Assembly: GCA_902806595.1 (NCBI GenBank)
Contig: CADCXC010000022.1
Coordinates: 62,001-126,000, forward strand
DNA length: 64,000 nt
Source: Pyrenopolyporus hunteri
Taxonomy: Eukaryota > Ascomycota > Sordariomycetes > Xylariales > Hypoxylaceae
Direction of reading: 5' to 3'
The notes under the pieces are model-generated. The model saw only the letters and a program-made list of their open reading frames with translations. It was not told where the DNA came from and searched no databases. This document shows positions 49,801-58,190 of this stretch, piece by piece. The position numbers were made by a program, and so were the translations under genes. Each line of letters starts with the position of its first letter. The stretch's first letter is position 1.

Positions 49801-52752
49801 ATTTGTATTACCTTTCCTATATTTATAATATTTTTATTGGATCTATTGCAGAAACTAATAGACCACCATTCGATTTAGCTGAGGCTACTAATATGATTTG
49901 GTCTCATTAAAGATCACAAATTGCTGGAAACTCCTTCTTTGAGAATAGGACAATCAGCAGGAGAAGTTAACATATAATGTTAAAACCTTCAGAGACTAGA
50001 CGTGATCATATAATATAAATATTTATATTATATAAGGTATAGTCCAAATTTGTATGTAAATGCAAAATAATAAAAAAAAGAAATCATATATAAATATGGA
50101 TTTTACTGTTTACTACCTTAGGTACGAACCATTTGGTTCGTACAGGTTATCTTTATACAATATCTAGATTGAAAGTTTGTACGGTATCTAGTAATAGATA
50201 TTATTCTACTTCAAAATCAGATTCACAGTCATCTGATTTACCTCCTGTTCCTGTTTAACTATTAATAATCTAAATAATAAAGATTGTATAAAATCTTCTA
50301 GAATATTATTAAAAGACAAAGGAGGTATTTATTCTTTTATTAATACAGTAAATGGTAATCAATATATCAGGCGCCAAGATTTTTATTTAAGACTTAATGA
50401 ACATCTTGATAATAAGAAGTCTAATCTTGCTTTACAAAAGCCTTTGCTAAATATGGATTAGATAAATTTAAATTTTGTATATTTGAATATTTTACATATG
50501 AAAGTAAAATTATAAGTTATAAAGCTTTAACTGATCTAGAATCTAGTTATATTAACAGATTTAATTTTGATAATCTTTATAATTTTAAAGCTACAGCCAC
50601 AAGCTTTTAGGTTATAAACATACAGAAGAAGCAAGATTAAAAATGGTTGATTATTATAAGGATAAGAATAATCATCCTATGTTTGGTAAAACTCATACTG
50701 AAGAAGCTAGCTTTAATTAGTAAACCTGGTGAGTTAAATCCTATGTTTGGTAGAAAACATAGTGAAGCCACTAAAGCGTCTATGAGTGAAAAAAGAATAA
50801 ATATCCTTTAGGTGTTTACTCCTACCATATAACTCATTTGAACTCAGATATTTATTTAAACCCACTATACCTACAAAATTTATAGTAATAATAATAATTA
50901 GTAATAAAAATATTGCTAATTTTCATTTCTATTTATTATCAAACCCTTATTTAGGGATAGTGAATAGCCTGTATAATTATAAAAAAATGTTAAACTTATT
51001 AATAGGTAAAATTTTATAGTGGGCGGAATTATCGTAGTACTTTTAGTAATATTAAAGGAAGGGTCCGCAGAAGAAACAATCTTAAATAAAGATAGGGTCG
51101 GTATATGTAAGAAGAGTCTGCACTCTATTTCTTTATTGACAACTAATATATTTAATTGTAATCCAATGTATGCCAGACACTTTAGGAATATTATTAATAC
51201 TAAAGGTATCAGATATGTGAGTACTCAAAATCACAAAAATGTACTATTAATCCTTGATTTTTACTGGTTTTTTGATGCTGAATCTTGTTTTATAATTGGA
51301 CTATCCAAGGATAGTAAGCGAACTAACGGATGAATAGTTGCTCTTGAATTTGCTATATCTTTTGAGAAGGATCAAGTTTTACTAGAGAATATTCGAAGTT
51401 TTTTTTTTAGAGGTAGGTACTATAAAAAAAGCAGAAATAATGTAATTAAATATCAAGTTAGATCTATTGCCGATTTATCTATTGTAATAGCACATTTTGA
51501 GAAGTATCCTTTGATAACTCAAAAGTGAGCTGACTATCAACTATTTAAACAAGCTTTGAAATAGTCAATTGTAAAGAACATTTAAGTTTCAGTGGTTTAG
51601 AAAAATATTAAGTTTAAAAGCATCAATTAGAGGGTTTTCTGATAAATTGAAAGTAGCATTCCCTAATGTTATCCCTGTTCAAAGACCTCTGGTTAAATTA
51701 TCCTCAAAATTTGATCCTTATTGATTAGCAGGATTTGTCAGTGGAAAAGTTTTTTTATTAATCTGTGTAAAGCAACCACAAAATTAGGGTTTTCTGCCTA
51801 TTTAGTTTTTCAAATCACTCAACATTCACGTGATGTAAAGTTAATGGAGAGTCTTATCTCTTTCTTAAATTGTGGTCGTTATGTTTTTCGTACGAATAAG
51901 GACCATGGTGATTTTAGTAACTAACTTTTCTGAAGTTAATGAAAAATCATACCTTTTTTAAAAATATAAGATACTAGGAGTTAAGGAAAGAGATTTTGCA
52001 GATTTTTGTATAGCATCTGATATTATTAAAGCCAAAGGTCATTTAACTCTTGAAGGGTTAAAGTAATAGAATTAAAAGAAGGTATGAATCGTAAGAGAAT
52101 GATTTAGATGACAACTTGATTTAGATGACAACTTAATTTTAAAGTTTAATAATAATGTAGAATTAGCTAAACATTTAGATATTTCTAAGGTTACGGTAGG
52201 TAAGTATTTAAATTCGGGTCTTATATATAATAAAACTTATCGGTTTAAACCTATACAAGATTAGATATGGTTTGGTTTTTTTTTGGAATCAGAATTAGTT
52301 AGTGGGTTTATGACAGAACATGCGGCAGTAGTTTTGTGTTTTTTTTTTTAGCTGAATATGGAAGTGTTGTGTTAATGTGTATATTAACAAGTATAATATT
52401 TTTTGGAGGGTATTTAATTTTGGACATCATTTATCTATTAACTTATTTGGATTATATTATTTGAGAATTATTATTTATAGATTGAATACTTGTTTTAGAT
52501 TATCTATTAGAAGATATAATGAATACACCAGCATTAGAAGGATTGATATATGGTTTTAGCTTAGGATTCAAAAGTTCTATCCTGATATTTACTTTTATTT
52601 GAGCTAGAGCTTCTTTCCCTAGAATACGTTTCGATCAATTAATGTCCTTTTGTTGAACAGTTTTATTACCTATAGTGTTTGCTTTTATTGTCTTAGTACC
52701 ATGTATTTTATATAGTTTTGATATATTCCCTATTAATATTTATTTATTTTAA
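43659..52752 (+). CDS. nad1: nad1, NADH dehydrogenase subunit 1 (5 exons)
   Basis: Membrane subunit of respiratory complex I at the quinone-binding site. Exons: 43659-43805, 45163-45263, 46769-46813, 49548-49886 and 52286-52752. The joined protein begins MFYLPSTIISIIEVLLVIVP and runs through VAYVTVAERKTMASMQRRLG, YYGLLQAFADALKLLLKEYV, GPGLAISDFNLGILYMLAVS, AETNRPPFDLAEA and ESELVSGFMTEHAAVVFVFF. It ends VPCILYSFDIFPINIYLF at TAA 52752. Full family length. Single-base losses near 45196, 49672, 49825, 49842 and 52334, and an exchange near 49781, shift the frame. The family signature in exon 5 (EFxxGFMTEHxxxxF region) is intact after correction. Confidence 0.95.
44136..44175 (+). repeat. GC cluster, family 1
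   Basis: CCTGCGCTGAGCTTCGCTCT followed by GAAACGCTGGGTGGCAAG, inserted in the NUMOD remnant. Confidence 0.7.
44262..44355 (+). repeat. compound GC cluster, families 1 and 2
   Basis: CCTGCAAGGGCCCTGAGCGA, CCCCAAGCTTTAGCTTCGCT, AGGGGGAGCTC, and a CTAGCTGGATACTACGCTG end. The NUMOD frame continues on both sides. Confidence 0.7.
45163..45263 (+). CDS. nad1: nad1 exon 2
   Basis: YYGLLQAFADALKLLLKEYV, then APTQANIILFFLGP. One A is missing from AAAA near 45196. Preceded by G, ends in T. Confidence 0.93.
45264..46768 (+). other. nad1 type C group I intron 2
   Basis: ACAGGGACACCTAAAGCTTC near 45312, ATGGGCAATCGCGTAGCTAA at 45418 and GTAAAAGTGCAACGAG near 45457. Last base G 46768. The stretch 46545-46768 has no gene. 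Confidence 0.8.
45418..46544 (+). CDS. LAGLIDADG_1 homing endonuclease of type C intron (frameshifted)
   Basis: MGNRVAKS start on the core, then HLRCTLMGLERDYRVKILSN and LITRSFSTLKSPLLDPKFIT. First motif GFIDAEGSFVISIQKS (about 45691-45740), then KNYFNGVGNISKEGKM. Second motif WLAGFASGEGCFLVTLIKTT (about 46153-46205), QLSFQLTQHTRDIELINNLK and GLNLIKTIKEGMNKLRK to TAA 46544. About 375 residues. Several single-base losses in both halves. Confidence 0.75.
46769..46813 (+). CDS. nad1: nad1 exon 3 (45 nt)
   Basis: VITLIFALLGYGVIP, 15 codons without a break. Preceded by G 46768, ends in T. Confidence 0.93.
46960..47935 (+). pseudogene. LAGLIDADG_1 HEG, N-terminal part, interrupted
   Basis: MDNRVSKS on the core. 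First motif VDPWFITGFTDAEGCF (about 47227-47275), LKEHLTTKGLQKLLI, and PVARPLREPCVIPHPQWISG. It then breaks up at the second motif: GFSSGFTSLQCLSGFTSNDN (about 47708-47775) and HLRETCEIPHSQW look like partial repeats of the same HPQW-SGF phrase. The C-terminal half is at 48975-49505, after a LAGLIDADG_2 gene. Confidence 0.65.
48114..48229 (+). repeat. dispersed module next to a HEG insertion, copy 1
   Basis: AAATTTATAGTATTTACAAT, then TTCATTTCTATTTATTATCT and GAATAGCCTACATAATAATA, then AAAAAAATGG. A close copy is at 50877-50989. Both stand just upstream of an inserted HEG. It contains ACCCTTATTTAGGGT, a small stem. Confidence 0.75.
48229..48920 (+). CDS. LAGLIDADG_2 homing endonuclease inserted in a LAGLIDADG_1 gene
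   Basis: VWGTNLTSTVGMGRFTKVVR, NMIQLPSYQKSAMVGLILSD and GWLRFSSKSN (first motif). Next are FTQSLAHSDYVWF, SFLSHYCDNMPLFKQGIRAG and TRALPCFSELYDIFYVNG. Then come ENIYELLTPVAFAHLIQGDG (second motif), LQDVVRLMNVLIIRYELKCT and LPHLIPSMYYKVG. The closest relative here is the gene at 16682, in order and wording. Five single-base losses. Catalytic SDG and QGDG are kept. Confidence 0.8.
48975..49505 (+). pseudogene. LAGLIDADG_1 C-terminal half with GC insert
   Basis: GNFSVSLDNGIFKSLLFKIT, QHEKDEVLLIAIKDYLNCGY, KKENTIDFKVTKFSDITEII and SLDFKDWCLVSEIVKK, then a translated GC cluster (49345-49460), then IQKGMNREE. It continues the HEG that starts at 46960. Confidence 0.7.
49345..49460 (+). repeat. compound GC cluster, family 2, inside a HEG
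   Basis: CCTCCCGGAGGAGG hairpin, GGCCTTAGGCCGGCC, GCGGCTAGCCCCGCTGCGCG and TATATATATACGAGAGGGGC with a final GGGGCTAG. It has several nested inverted repeats. Confidence 0.8.
49548..49886 (+). CDS. nad1: nad1 exon 4
   Basis: YGPGLAISDFNLGILYMLAV through SSLATYGILLAGWSANSKYA, STAQLISYELILSSALLLVI, MLTGSLNLTVNV and IAETNRPPFDLAEA. Losses at GCTTTTTAGG (49672), CCTTTCCTATA (49825) and TATTTTTATTGG (49842), and an A shift near 49781. Preceded by G, ends in T. Confidence 0.93.
50096..50860 (+). pseudogene. GIY-YIG HEG, main part, interrupted by LAGLIDADG
   Basis: Lead SNRYYSTSKSDSQSSDLPPV. Nuclease KGGIYSFINTVNGNQYIG (about 50320-50375), LALQKAFAKYGLDKFKFCIF, EYFTYESKIISYKALTDLES. NUMOD3 units LGYKHTEEARLKMVDYYKDK, NNHPMFGKTHTEEA, ELNPMFGRKHSEATKASMSE. 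The C-terminal NUMOD1 part is absent here and found at 52101-52264, after a LAGLIDADG gene. Both parts together would be a full-length enzyme. Confidence 0.75.
50877..50989 (+). repeat. dispersed module next to a HEG insertion, copy 2
   Basis: Near copy of 48114-48229: TTTCATTTCTATTTATTATC, AAACCCTTATTTAGGGATAG and TGAATAGCCTGTATAATTAT, then AAAAAAATG. Confidence 0.75.
51019..52107 (+). CDS. LAGLIDADG_1 homing endonuclease nested in a GIY-YIG gene
   Basis: N-terminus ILKEGSAEETILNKDRVG, then PMYARHFRNIINTKGIRYVS. First motif GFFDAESCFIIGLSKDSK (about 51260-51315; FFDAES in place of FTDAEG), FAISFEKDQVLLENIRSFFF, HFEKYPLITQKWADYQLFKQ and GFSDKLKVAFPNVIPVQRPL. Second motif DPYWLAGFVSG (about 51714-51745), FQITQHSRDVKLMESLISFL and HLTLEGL, then KEGMNRKRMI and TAG 52107. 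The first motif has lost its Gly, so activity is doubtful. Several single-base losses. Confidence 0.75.
52101..52134 (+). repeat. 17-bp tandem direct repeat at HEG junction
   Basis: GATTTAGATGACAACTT occurs twice in a row. The first copy overlaps the stop codon of the LAGLIDADG gene. The second starts the displaced GIY-YIG tail (DLDDN). It may be a trace of the insertion. Confidence 0.8.
52118..52264 (+). pseudogene. displaced NUMOD1 tail of the GIY-YIG gene
   Basis: DLDDNLILKFNNNVELAKHL, then DISKVTVGKYLNSGLIYNKT, ending YRFKPIQD at TAG 52264. It is the missing C-terminus of the gene at 50096-50860. Confidence 0.75.
52286..52752 (+). CDS. nad1: nad1 exon 5 (last exon)
   Basis: ESELVSGFMTEHAAVVFVFF, FLAEYGSVVLMCILTSIIFF, GGYLILDIIYLLTYLDYIIW, ELLFIDWILVLDYLLEDIMN, TPALEGLIYGFSLGFKSSIL, IFTFIWARASFPRIRFDQLM and PCILYSFDIFPINIYLF. 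One T missing from GTTTTT near 52334. Stop 52752. Confidence 0.95.
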
Positions 52753-52889
52753 TCTTTATTTTTTTTTTTTCAGATGCTATCTTTAATTATATGTAACTTA
52801 TTTTGACAAACATATTCATGTAATTGTTTACTTATGATGTAATTTTAATTTAATTATGTGGGAAGTTTTATTATTGATTTAAATAATAA

Positions 52890-53397
52890 ATGTTGTTATC
52901 ATCTTTATTATTAATACCTTTATTAGGGATATTTATAATATCTAGTAATATATCCTATGAAGAGAGAGAACTAAAAATAAAATCTTATAAATTAACAGCT
53001 TTTGTAACATCTATTATAAATTTGGTGATATCTTTAGTAATATTCATATTGTTTGATTTTAGCAGTAATCAATTTCAATTCGTACAAGAACATTATGAAT
53101 TTAACTTGTTTGATATTTATTTAGGTGTAGACGGAATATCTATTTATTTTGTACTACTTACTACGGTTATTTTTCCGATTGTAGTGTTAAGTAATTGAAA
53201 TTCTATTACTCAAAACGTAAAATCTTTTCTAATAATAGTTTTACTATTAGAAACTCTATTATTGGCTTGTTTTTAGTATTAGATATATTATTGTTCTATA
53301 TCTTTTTGAATCAATCCTTCCACCTTTATTTTTATTAATAGGACTATTTGGATCTTCAAATAAGGTAAGAGCTAGTTTTATCTTTTCTTGTATACAT
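52890..53397 (+). CDS. nad4: nad4 exon 1
   Basis: MLLSSLLLIPLLG... to KVRASFYLFLYT plus T of Leu. One T missing near 53376 (AGTTTTATC) and another near 53300. ATG 52890 gives the normal N-terminus. 137 nt after nad1. Confidence 0.93.
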
Positions 53398-56036
53398 TAA
53401 AAAATACCTTTTCAGTGTAAAAGAACCAAACTACGGGAAGCCCTAAAGCTCTAGTAACCAAAGTTGCAGAGGAAACTCTACAGCCGGCCCCTTTAATGCC
53501 AGGGGTAAGGTAATATCACTAGTTTTCATTACACTGTTATGAAACCCTGCTTTGCAGGAGATGAGGGGGCGCTTCGCTCCTTAAATGGGTGATCACGTAT
53601 CTAAATCAGATTATCCCGGTTACGCGGGAATCTGTAAAAGAGCAACGAGTAGATGGTTCTTCAGAATCTAGGATTTTAGATTTTGTAAGGTGTACTCTAG
53701 TCGCAGGAAACCTGTTTTATTGAGAAAATTTCTTTCCATTCTTATAACCGCAGAGTTGTAATGGGGCTTTTAGCGTAGCACAAAAGCTTTTATACATTCA
53801 ACTATACCTAAACAACAAAACATAACTTTGGACTACACAGAACAAGTAAATAATACTACGATCTCAGTAAAATCTATGGCAGGACCTGATAAGTTAGATC
53901 CTTGATTTATTACGGATTTGTAGACGCAGAAGGGTGTTTTGCTTTAGGTATATTCGCAGATAGTAAATATAAAATGGGTTATAGAGTTCAAGCTATTTTT
54001 AAATTTACTTTAGATAATAAAGATTATGATTTATTATGTCAAATTAAAGATTATTTTGGGGAGGAAGTATTACAAAACATGGTAATACTACCTTACAATA
54101 TACGATTAAATCTTTGAAAGATTTAAACATAATTATTTCTCATTTTGATAAATATCCCTTATTAGTCAAAAATGGGCTGATTACCAGCTTTTCAAATCAG
54201 CGGTTTTTTTACTTAAAAATAAAGTACATCTAACTAGAGAAGGGTTTAATATGATACTTAGCATTAGAGCTTCTATTAATCTAGGTTTATCCGAGGAATT
54301 AAAGCTAACTTTTCCTAATGTTACTCCGATGGCAAGACCTTTACTTTTAGATAGAAGTGTTAAAGATCCCAATTGATTAGCAGGTTTTACTAATGGAGAA
54401 GGATGTTTCTTTATTTCTATACGAAAATCTTCTACAACTAAATTAGGTAAAGCTGTAATATTAAAATTTCAAATAGCTCAACATAGTAGAGACACTGAGC
54501 TTATGAAAAATATAATAACTACTTTAGGATGTGGTAGAATTGAATTAGACTTATCTAGATCAGTTGTGTATTTTGTAGTTACAAGATTTGAAGATATTAC
54601 TCATAAAGTCTTACCATTTTTGGAAAATATCTCATTAAAGGAGCGAAAATCTCAGATTATTACAATTTTAAAAAGCGGCTATTCTAATAAATAAGAAAGC
54701 TCACTTAACAGAACAAGGATTATCTGAAATTCAATTTATAAAGTCAAATATGAATTTTGTCCGTAATACATCTGAGAAATAAAAGTTCCGTTTGATACAC
54801 ATATATATTTGCCTATCTTAGGTTTATTATATTAATTGTATGACTAAATTAATCTTTTTTTTACGTTAGGCTATTATAACTTGATCTTTCTCACTAGCGA
54901 TTGCGTGTTGCACAATTACAATAATTTGCAAGGATGGATTTAACCAGTTAGTCCGGTAGGAATTAAAGTAACTAAATATTAAAGATAACATAATAGTCTG
55001 TTCTAAATTATTAACACAATAAGGACAAAAATTATGTGCGTGTTCGGTTCTCTTTTTTTTGTTATCTATTTTAGCTATATCTTCTATTATAGGGACAACT
55101 GATATGGAAGTGTTATATAAATCTAATTTTGATTACACAACACAAATTTTTTATTTTGTGGTATTTTTTTTCTATAGCAGTAAAGACACCTGTATATGGA
55201 TTAAATAGTTGATTATTAAAAGCTCATACAGAAGCGCCTCTTAGCGGAAGTATCATTTTAGCAGCCATCGTATTAAAACTTGGTTTGTATGGTATTATAA
55301 GGTTAATATTACCCATTATACCTCAAGCTTCTTTGAATTTAACTTATATAGTGTATGTTATTGGGGTTATTACGGTAATCTACTCTAGTTTTAGTACACT
55401 TCGTACTTTGGACATTAAAGAAATGATAGCTTACTCTTCTGTGGCTCACGCAGCTATTTACTTAATGGGTGTTTTCAGTAATACGGTTGTAGGTATTGAA
55501 GGGGCAATTATTTTAGGTTAGCCCACGGGTTTGTTTCAAGTGGATTATTTATATGCGCTGGAGGAGTTCTGTATGATAGAACAGGTACTCGTTTGATTGC
55601 TTATTACAAAGGTATAACTCAAATGATGCCATTATTTTCTATCTTGTTCTTTATTCTTTGCTTAGGTAATTGTGGTACTCCTCTTACATTAAATTTTGTA
55701 GGGGAATTCTTATCTCTTTATGGTACATTTGAAAGATTACCTATGTTAGGTGCTTTGGCCACTTCTTCCGTGGTTTTCTCTGCTGCATACAGTATTTACT
55801 TATTCAACAGAGTAGCCTTCGGTGGTACATTCTCACGGTTCTTTGAAAATAATTTTATGGATTTAAGTAAAAGAGAATTCTTTATACTATTAACATTAGT
55901 TTTATTTGCGGTGCTTCTTGGAATAATGCCTAACATTATTTTAGATGGTTTACATTTCAATGTATCTAGCCTGATTTATGGTGCTGATTATAGTAATGTT
56001 TATAGCAGTGGTGTAGTTCCTACGAGGAGTTCGTAG
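52890..56036 (+). CDS. nad4: nad4, NADH dehydrogenase subunit 4 (2 exons)
   Basis: Antiporter-like proton-pumping membrane subunit of complex I. Exons 52890-53397 and 55041-56036. Begins MLLSSLLLIPLLGIFIISSN. Then DIYLGVDGISIYFVLLTTVI, VLDILLFYIFFESILPPLFL, and, after the intron, VKTPVYGLNSWLLKAHTEAP, MIAYSSVAHAAIYLMGVFSN, GFVSSGLFICAGGVLYDRTG, TPLTLNFVGEFLSLYG and FSAAYSIYLFNRVAFGG, ending GIMPNIILDGLHFNVSSLIY. An extra tail GADYSNVYSSGVVPTRSS reaches TAG 56036. After it, one frame away, comes a LAGLIDADG gene with no start codon. Two other nad4 3' ends lie downstream. Base losses near 53376, 55062 and 55519 break the frame. Confidence 0.95.
53398..55040 (+). other. nad4 type C group I intron
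   Basis: ACTACGGGAAGCCCTAAAGC near 53430, ATGGGTGATCACGTATCTAA at 53585 and GTAAAAGAGCAACGAGTAGA near 53633. A GC patch is at 53553-53582. Last base G 55040. Nothing coding in 54783-55040. Confidence 0.8.
53585..54782 (+). CDS. LAGLIDADG_1 homing endonuclease of type C intron (frameshifted)
   Basis: MGDHVSKS on the core. First motif DPWFITGFVDAEGCFALGIF (about 53900-53955), FKFTLDNKDYDLLCQIKDYF, IISHFDKYPLL, LTREGFNMILSIRASINLGL and VTPMARPLLLDRSVKDPNWL. Second motif AGFTNGEGCFFISIRKSS (about 54382-54430), IAQHSRDTELMKNIITTLGC and LTEQGLSEIQFIKSNMNFVR to TAA 54782. About 395 residues with the core-encoded start, and about five losses. Confidence 0.8.
55041..56036 (+). CDS. nad4: nad4 exon 2
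   Basis: FGSLFLLLSILAISSIIGTT, DMEVLYKSNFDYTTQIFYFV, then the conserved proton-channel region to SSLIY and an extra 18-residue tail. TTAGGTTAGCCC at 55516 lacks one T, and T runs near 55062 and 55165 are also off. Stop TAG 56034-56036. Confidence 0.93.
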
Positions 56037-57151
56037 TTATAGTACAAAGTCAAAGCCTATTAATGATGAAGAATTAGTGGAGGATGAAAGTAGTTTAAAT
56101 TTAGAGTTACCTATTCAATTTGATAATAAAAGATTAGATCCTTGATTCGTAACCGGGTTTACAGATGCAGAAGGAAGTTTTCTGATAGGGTTATCAGAAA
56201 ACAAGGAGCTTGTTAGCGGATACCGGACAAGATTTACTTTTTGTATCAATTTACATACTAAAGATTTAGATTTATTAAAATCAATACAACTCTATTTTGG
56301 AGGAAAGGGACTTTTTATTTTTATAAGGATAAGAAAGCTGTTCAATCTAGAATTAATACGTCTGAAGATTTAAAATTGTAATTGATCATTTTGATCAATA
56401 TCCTTGTGTACTCAAAAAAAGCTGATTATTATTATTTAAACAGGCATTTCTTTTATATAAGGACCATCGCTTAACTAAAGAAATACTAGACCAAATTGTT
56501 GCTATTAAAGCTTCTGTAAATAATCCTCCAAAGGAGCGCGCGCAGCGCTTGGGATGTCTTCGCTCGAGGTTTATCAGAAAAACTTAAAAATTCTCTCTCT
56601 GATATAATTCCTGTACCTAGACCTAGCATATTAAATGAAAAGTTCCACATCCTTATTGATTATCTGGTTTTGTTAGTGGTGACGGTAGTTTTGGGTTAAA
56701 TATTTCTAAAAGTACAACACAGAAGTTAGGGTGAAAAGTGACCCTTTTATTTACAATCGGTCAGGATAAGCGTGAGATGGAATTTATGAAAACTTAGCTA
56801 ATTATCTATCTTGTGGGTATTGAACTGATAGCCAATCTCAATCTTATGGACAATTTGTAGTTACTAAATTCTCTGATATAGGTAATATAATTATATTTCT
56901 TGACGAAGTCCCCCCACTCCTTAGCTTCGCGAGCTTCGCTAGCTTCATGAGCTTCGCTAGCTTCGCGAGCTTCGCGGCTTCGCAGGGGGGACTTCGTCAA
57001 ATATCCCATACGTGGTATGAAAATATTAGATTTTGCTCTATTTAAAGAAGCATATAAAATTATTTATACTAAAATCCTTTAACTCCGGAGGTTTAGACAA
57101 GATAATAGAAATAAGAAAAATATAAATAAAGAAAGAGACCCTACAGTTTAA
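56037..57151 (+). CDS. LAGLIDADG_1 HEG attached to the nad4 3' end
   Basis: No ATG near its start. The open frame reads YSTKSKPINDEELVEDESSL, IQFDNKRLDPWFVTGFTDAE (first motif, about 56144-56170), GSFLIGLSENKELVSGYRTR and INLHTKDLDLLKSIQLYFGG. Second motif PYWLSGFVSGDGSFGLNISK (about 56652-56710), TIGQDKREMEFM, then a GC cluster, then KNPLTPEGLDKIIEIRK and TAA 57151. It is probably expressed by extension of nad4 (frame correction or shift). It lies outside any intron. Two GC clusters sit inside (56527-56565, 56905-57000). Confidence 0.75.
56905..57000 (+). repeat. GC cluster with AGCTTCGCTAGCTTCGCG-type tandem units in a HEG
   Basis: Repeating units of GCTTCGC, about nine in 60 nt, flanked by CCCCCCAC and GGGGGGAC. 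In the HEG frame it encodes SFASFASFMSFASFASFAAS and the frame stays open through it. On the other strand it gives an artefactual EAREASEAHEA frame. Confidence 0.85.
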
Positions 57152-57369
57152 AACTCTATTTACCTTTTCAATAGAGTAGCATTTGGGGTTCATTTAGTAA
57201 ATTCTTTGAGGTAAATTTTATGGACGTAAGTAAAAGATAATTCTTTATATTATTAACTTTAGTCTTTTCGCTATACTATTAGGTATATATCCAAACATTA
57301 TATTAGATGGTCTTCATTATAGTGTATCTACTTTAATTTATAGGTTTAACGAAATACCGAGTAATTTTT
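57152..57369 (+). pseudogene. nad4: displaced 3' end of nad4, copy 2
   Basis: Starts directly after the HEG stop codon. Reads SIYLFNRVAFG, SFSKFFEVNFMDVSKR, FFILLTLVFFAILLGIYPNI and ILDGLHYSVSTLIYRFNEIP, then SNF, TAG 57369. It matches nad4 55788-56006 with many substitutions. It is best explained as the original nad4 3' end, displaced by an incoming 3' end plus HEG. Confidence 0.85.
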
Positions 57370-58190
57370 AGCAGTTCTTACTCTTCAGGAGCTACTGCTA
57401 AATTAGATACAAGTTATTTAAATTCAGCTTTGGATTCTGTGGGAGGTAGACGTTATTATACCACTGTTAATCGTAATACACTTCGGAGATCTAAAGATAA
57501 TGTCGAAATTAATTATTGAACGTTCGGATTATATCTCCGCCTAATGAAATTAGCTAGCGCTGAGTTGCTGCGCAAAGAATATGTATTAATTCCGTGGTTA
57601 GATTCTCTTACATGAAAGTAAAAAGAATTTGATTATATAGATTGAAAAGCTATTTTTAATAATAAGAAAACTCCCGTATCCTCCTCTGCGAAGCAGGCAC
57701 ACCTCCTTCCTCCTCAACTAGTTGAGGAGGAGGGAGGAGCTTCGCTCATGGGGGGAGGATCAGCAGGGCGTAGCCGTGCTGGGTAGCTGCGCTAAGGGTT
57801 CTTCTGAAAACCTAGCTCTGAGCTTCGCTAAGGAAAATTTTTAGTTAAATGAATAATAAAAGATTATCTATCTCAGATGCACCTAGGGTAAATAGAACTC
57901 AGCTTTTTACTGAAATATAAGAATTACTAAGTATGCCCTCTAACTTTGAAATTAAAGATGGTAAAACTTACGTAAAATCTTTAAATAGAATCCATAGAGG
58001 TAATCAACCGGCAGCTATAGAAATGGTAGATAAACTGTAAGATAGTCAAATTATTTATTCTTTTAATACTATTTATGCCTGTGCACAATTTTTAGAGGTA
58101 GACTCTGGTGTAGTTTATTACAGAATCCGAAAAGGTAAATCTATTTTTACGTCAGATAAATTACTTTATATCAGAAAAGCATCATAAGGT
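57370..58190 (+). pseudogene. remnants of unknown ORF(s), NUMOD-like end
   Basis: In frame with the displaced nad4 end the text continues SSYSSGATAKLDTSYLNSAL and DSVGGRRYYTTVNRNTLRRS, then LRKEYVLIPWLDSLTWK and DYIDWKAIFNNKKTP. A block of GC clusters follows (57670-57830). Then MPSNFEIKDGKTYVKSLNRI, TIYACAQFLEVDSGVVYYRI and KGKSIFTSDKLLYIRKAS to TAA 58187. The last piece is NUMOD1-like. Likely a decayed HEG. The first part is not recognised. Confidence 0.5.
57702..57738 (+). repeat. GC palindrome, family 3
   Basis: CCTTCCTCCTCAACTAGTTG AGGAGG is a perfect palindrome of CCTCCTCAACTAGTTGAGGAGG with CTTCC/GGGAGG flanks. Copies are at 58741-58774 and 63758-63790. Confidence 0.85.

Larger units (their letters stand above)
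49887..52285 (+). other. nad1 type A group I intron 4
   Basis: AAATTGCTGGAAACTCC near 49919, AATCAGCAGGAGAAG near 49953, TCAGAGACTAGACG near 49990 and AAGGTATAGTCC near 50035. The HEGs follow the core. Last base G 52285. Confidence 0.8.

Noticed and set aside
52753..52889. Possible tRNA between nad1 and nad4
   Set aside because: No cloverleaf with acceptor and T-stem pairing could be found by eye in this AT-rich spacer.
53398..53700. Reading the type C intron cores (MGxxxSKS...VKEQRVDGS) as a conserved protein domain
   Set aside because: The conserved words are those of the ribozyme core. The apparent protein similarity follows from RNA conservation, though HEG frames do run through it.
56905..57000. 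Short tandem repeats considered as a CRISPR array
   Set aside because: Units are about 6-12 nt without unique spacers and the region is mitochondrial. It is a GC cluster.
56806..57009. Minus-strand open frame with repeating EAREASEAHEA text
   Set aside because: It is the antisense reading of a GC cluster inside the + strand LAGLIDADG gene. No start context or homology, and all other genes are on the + strand.
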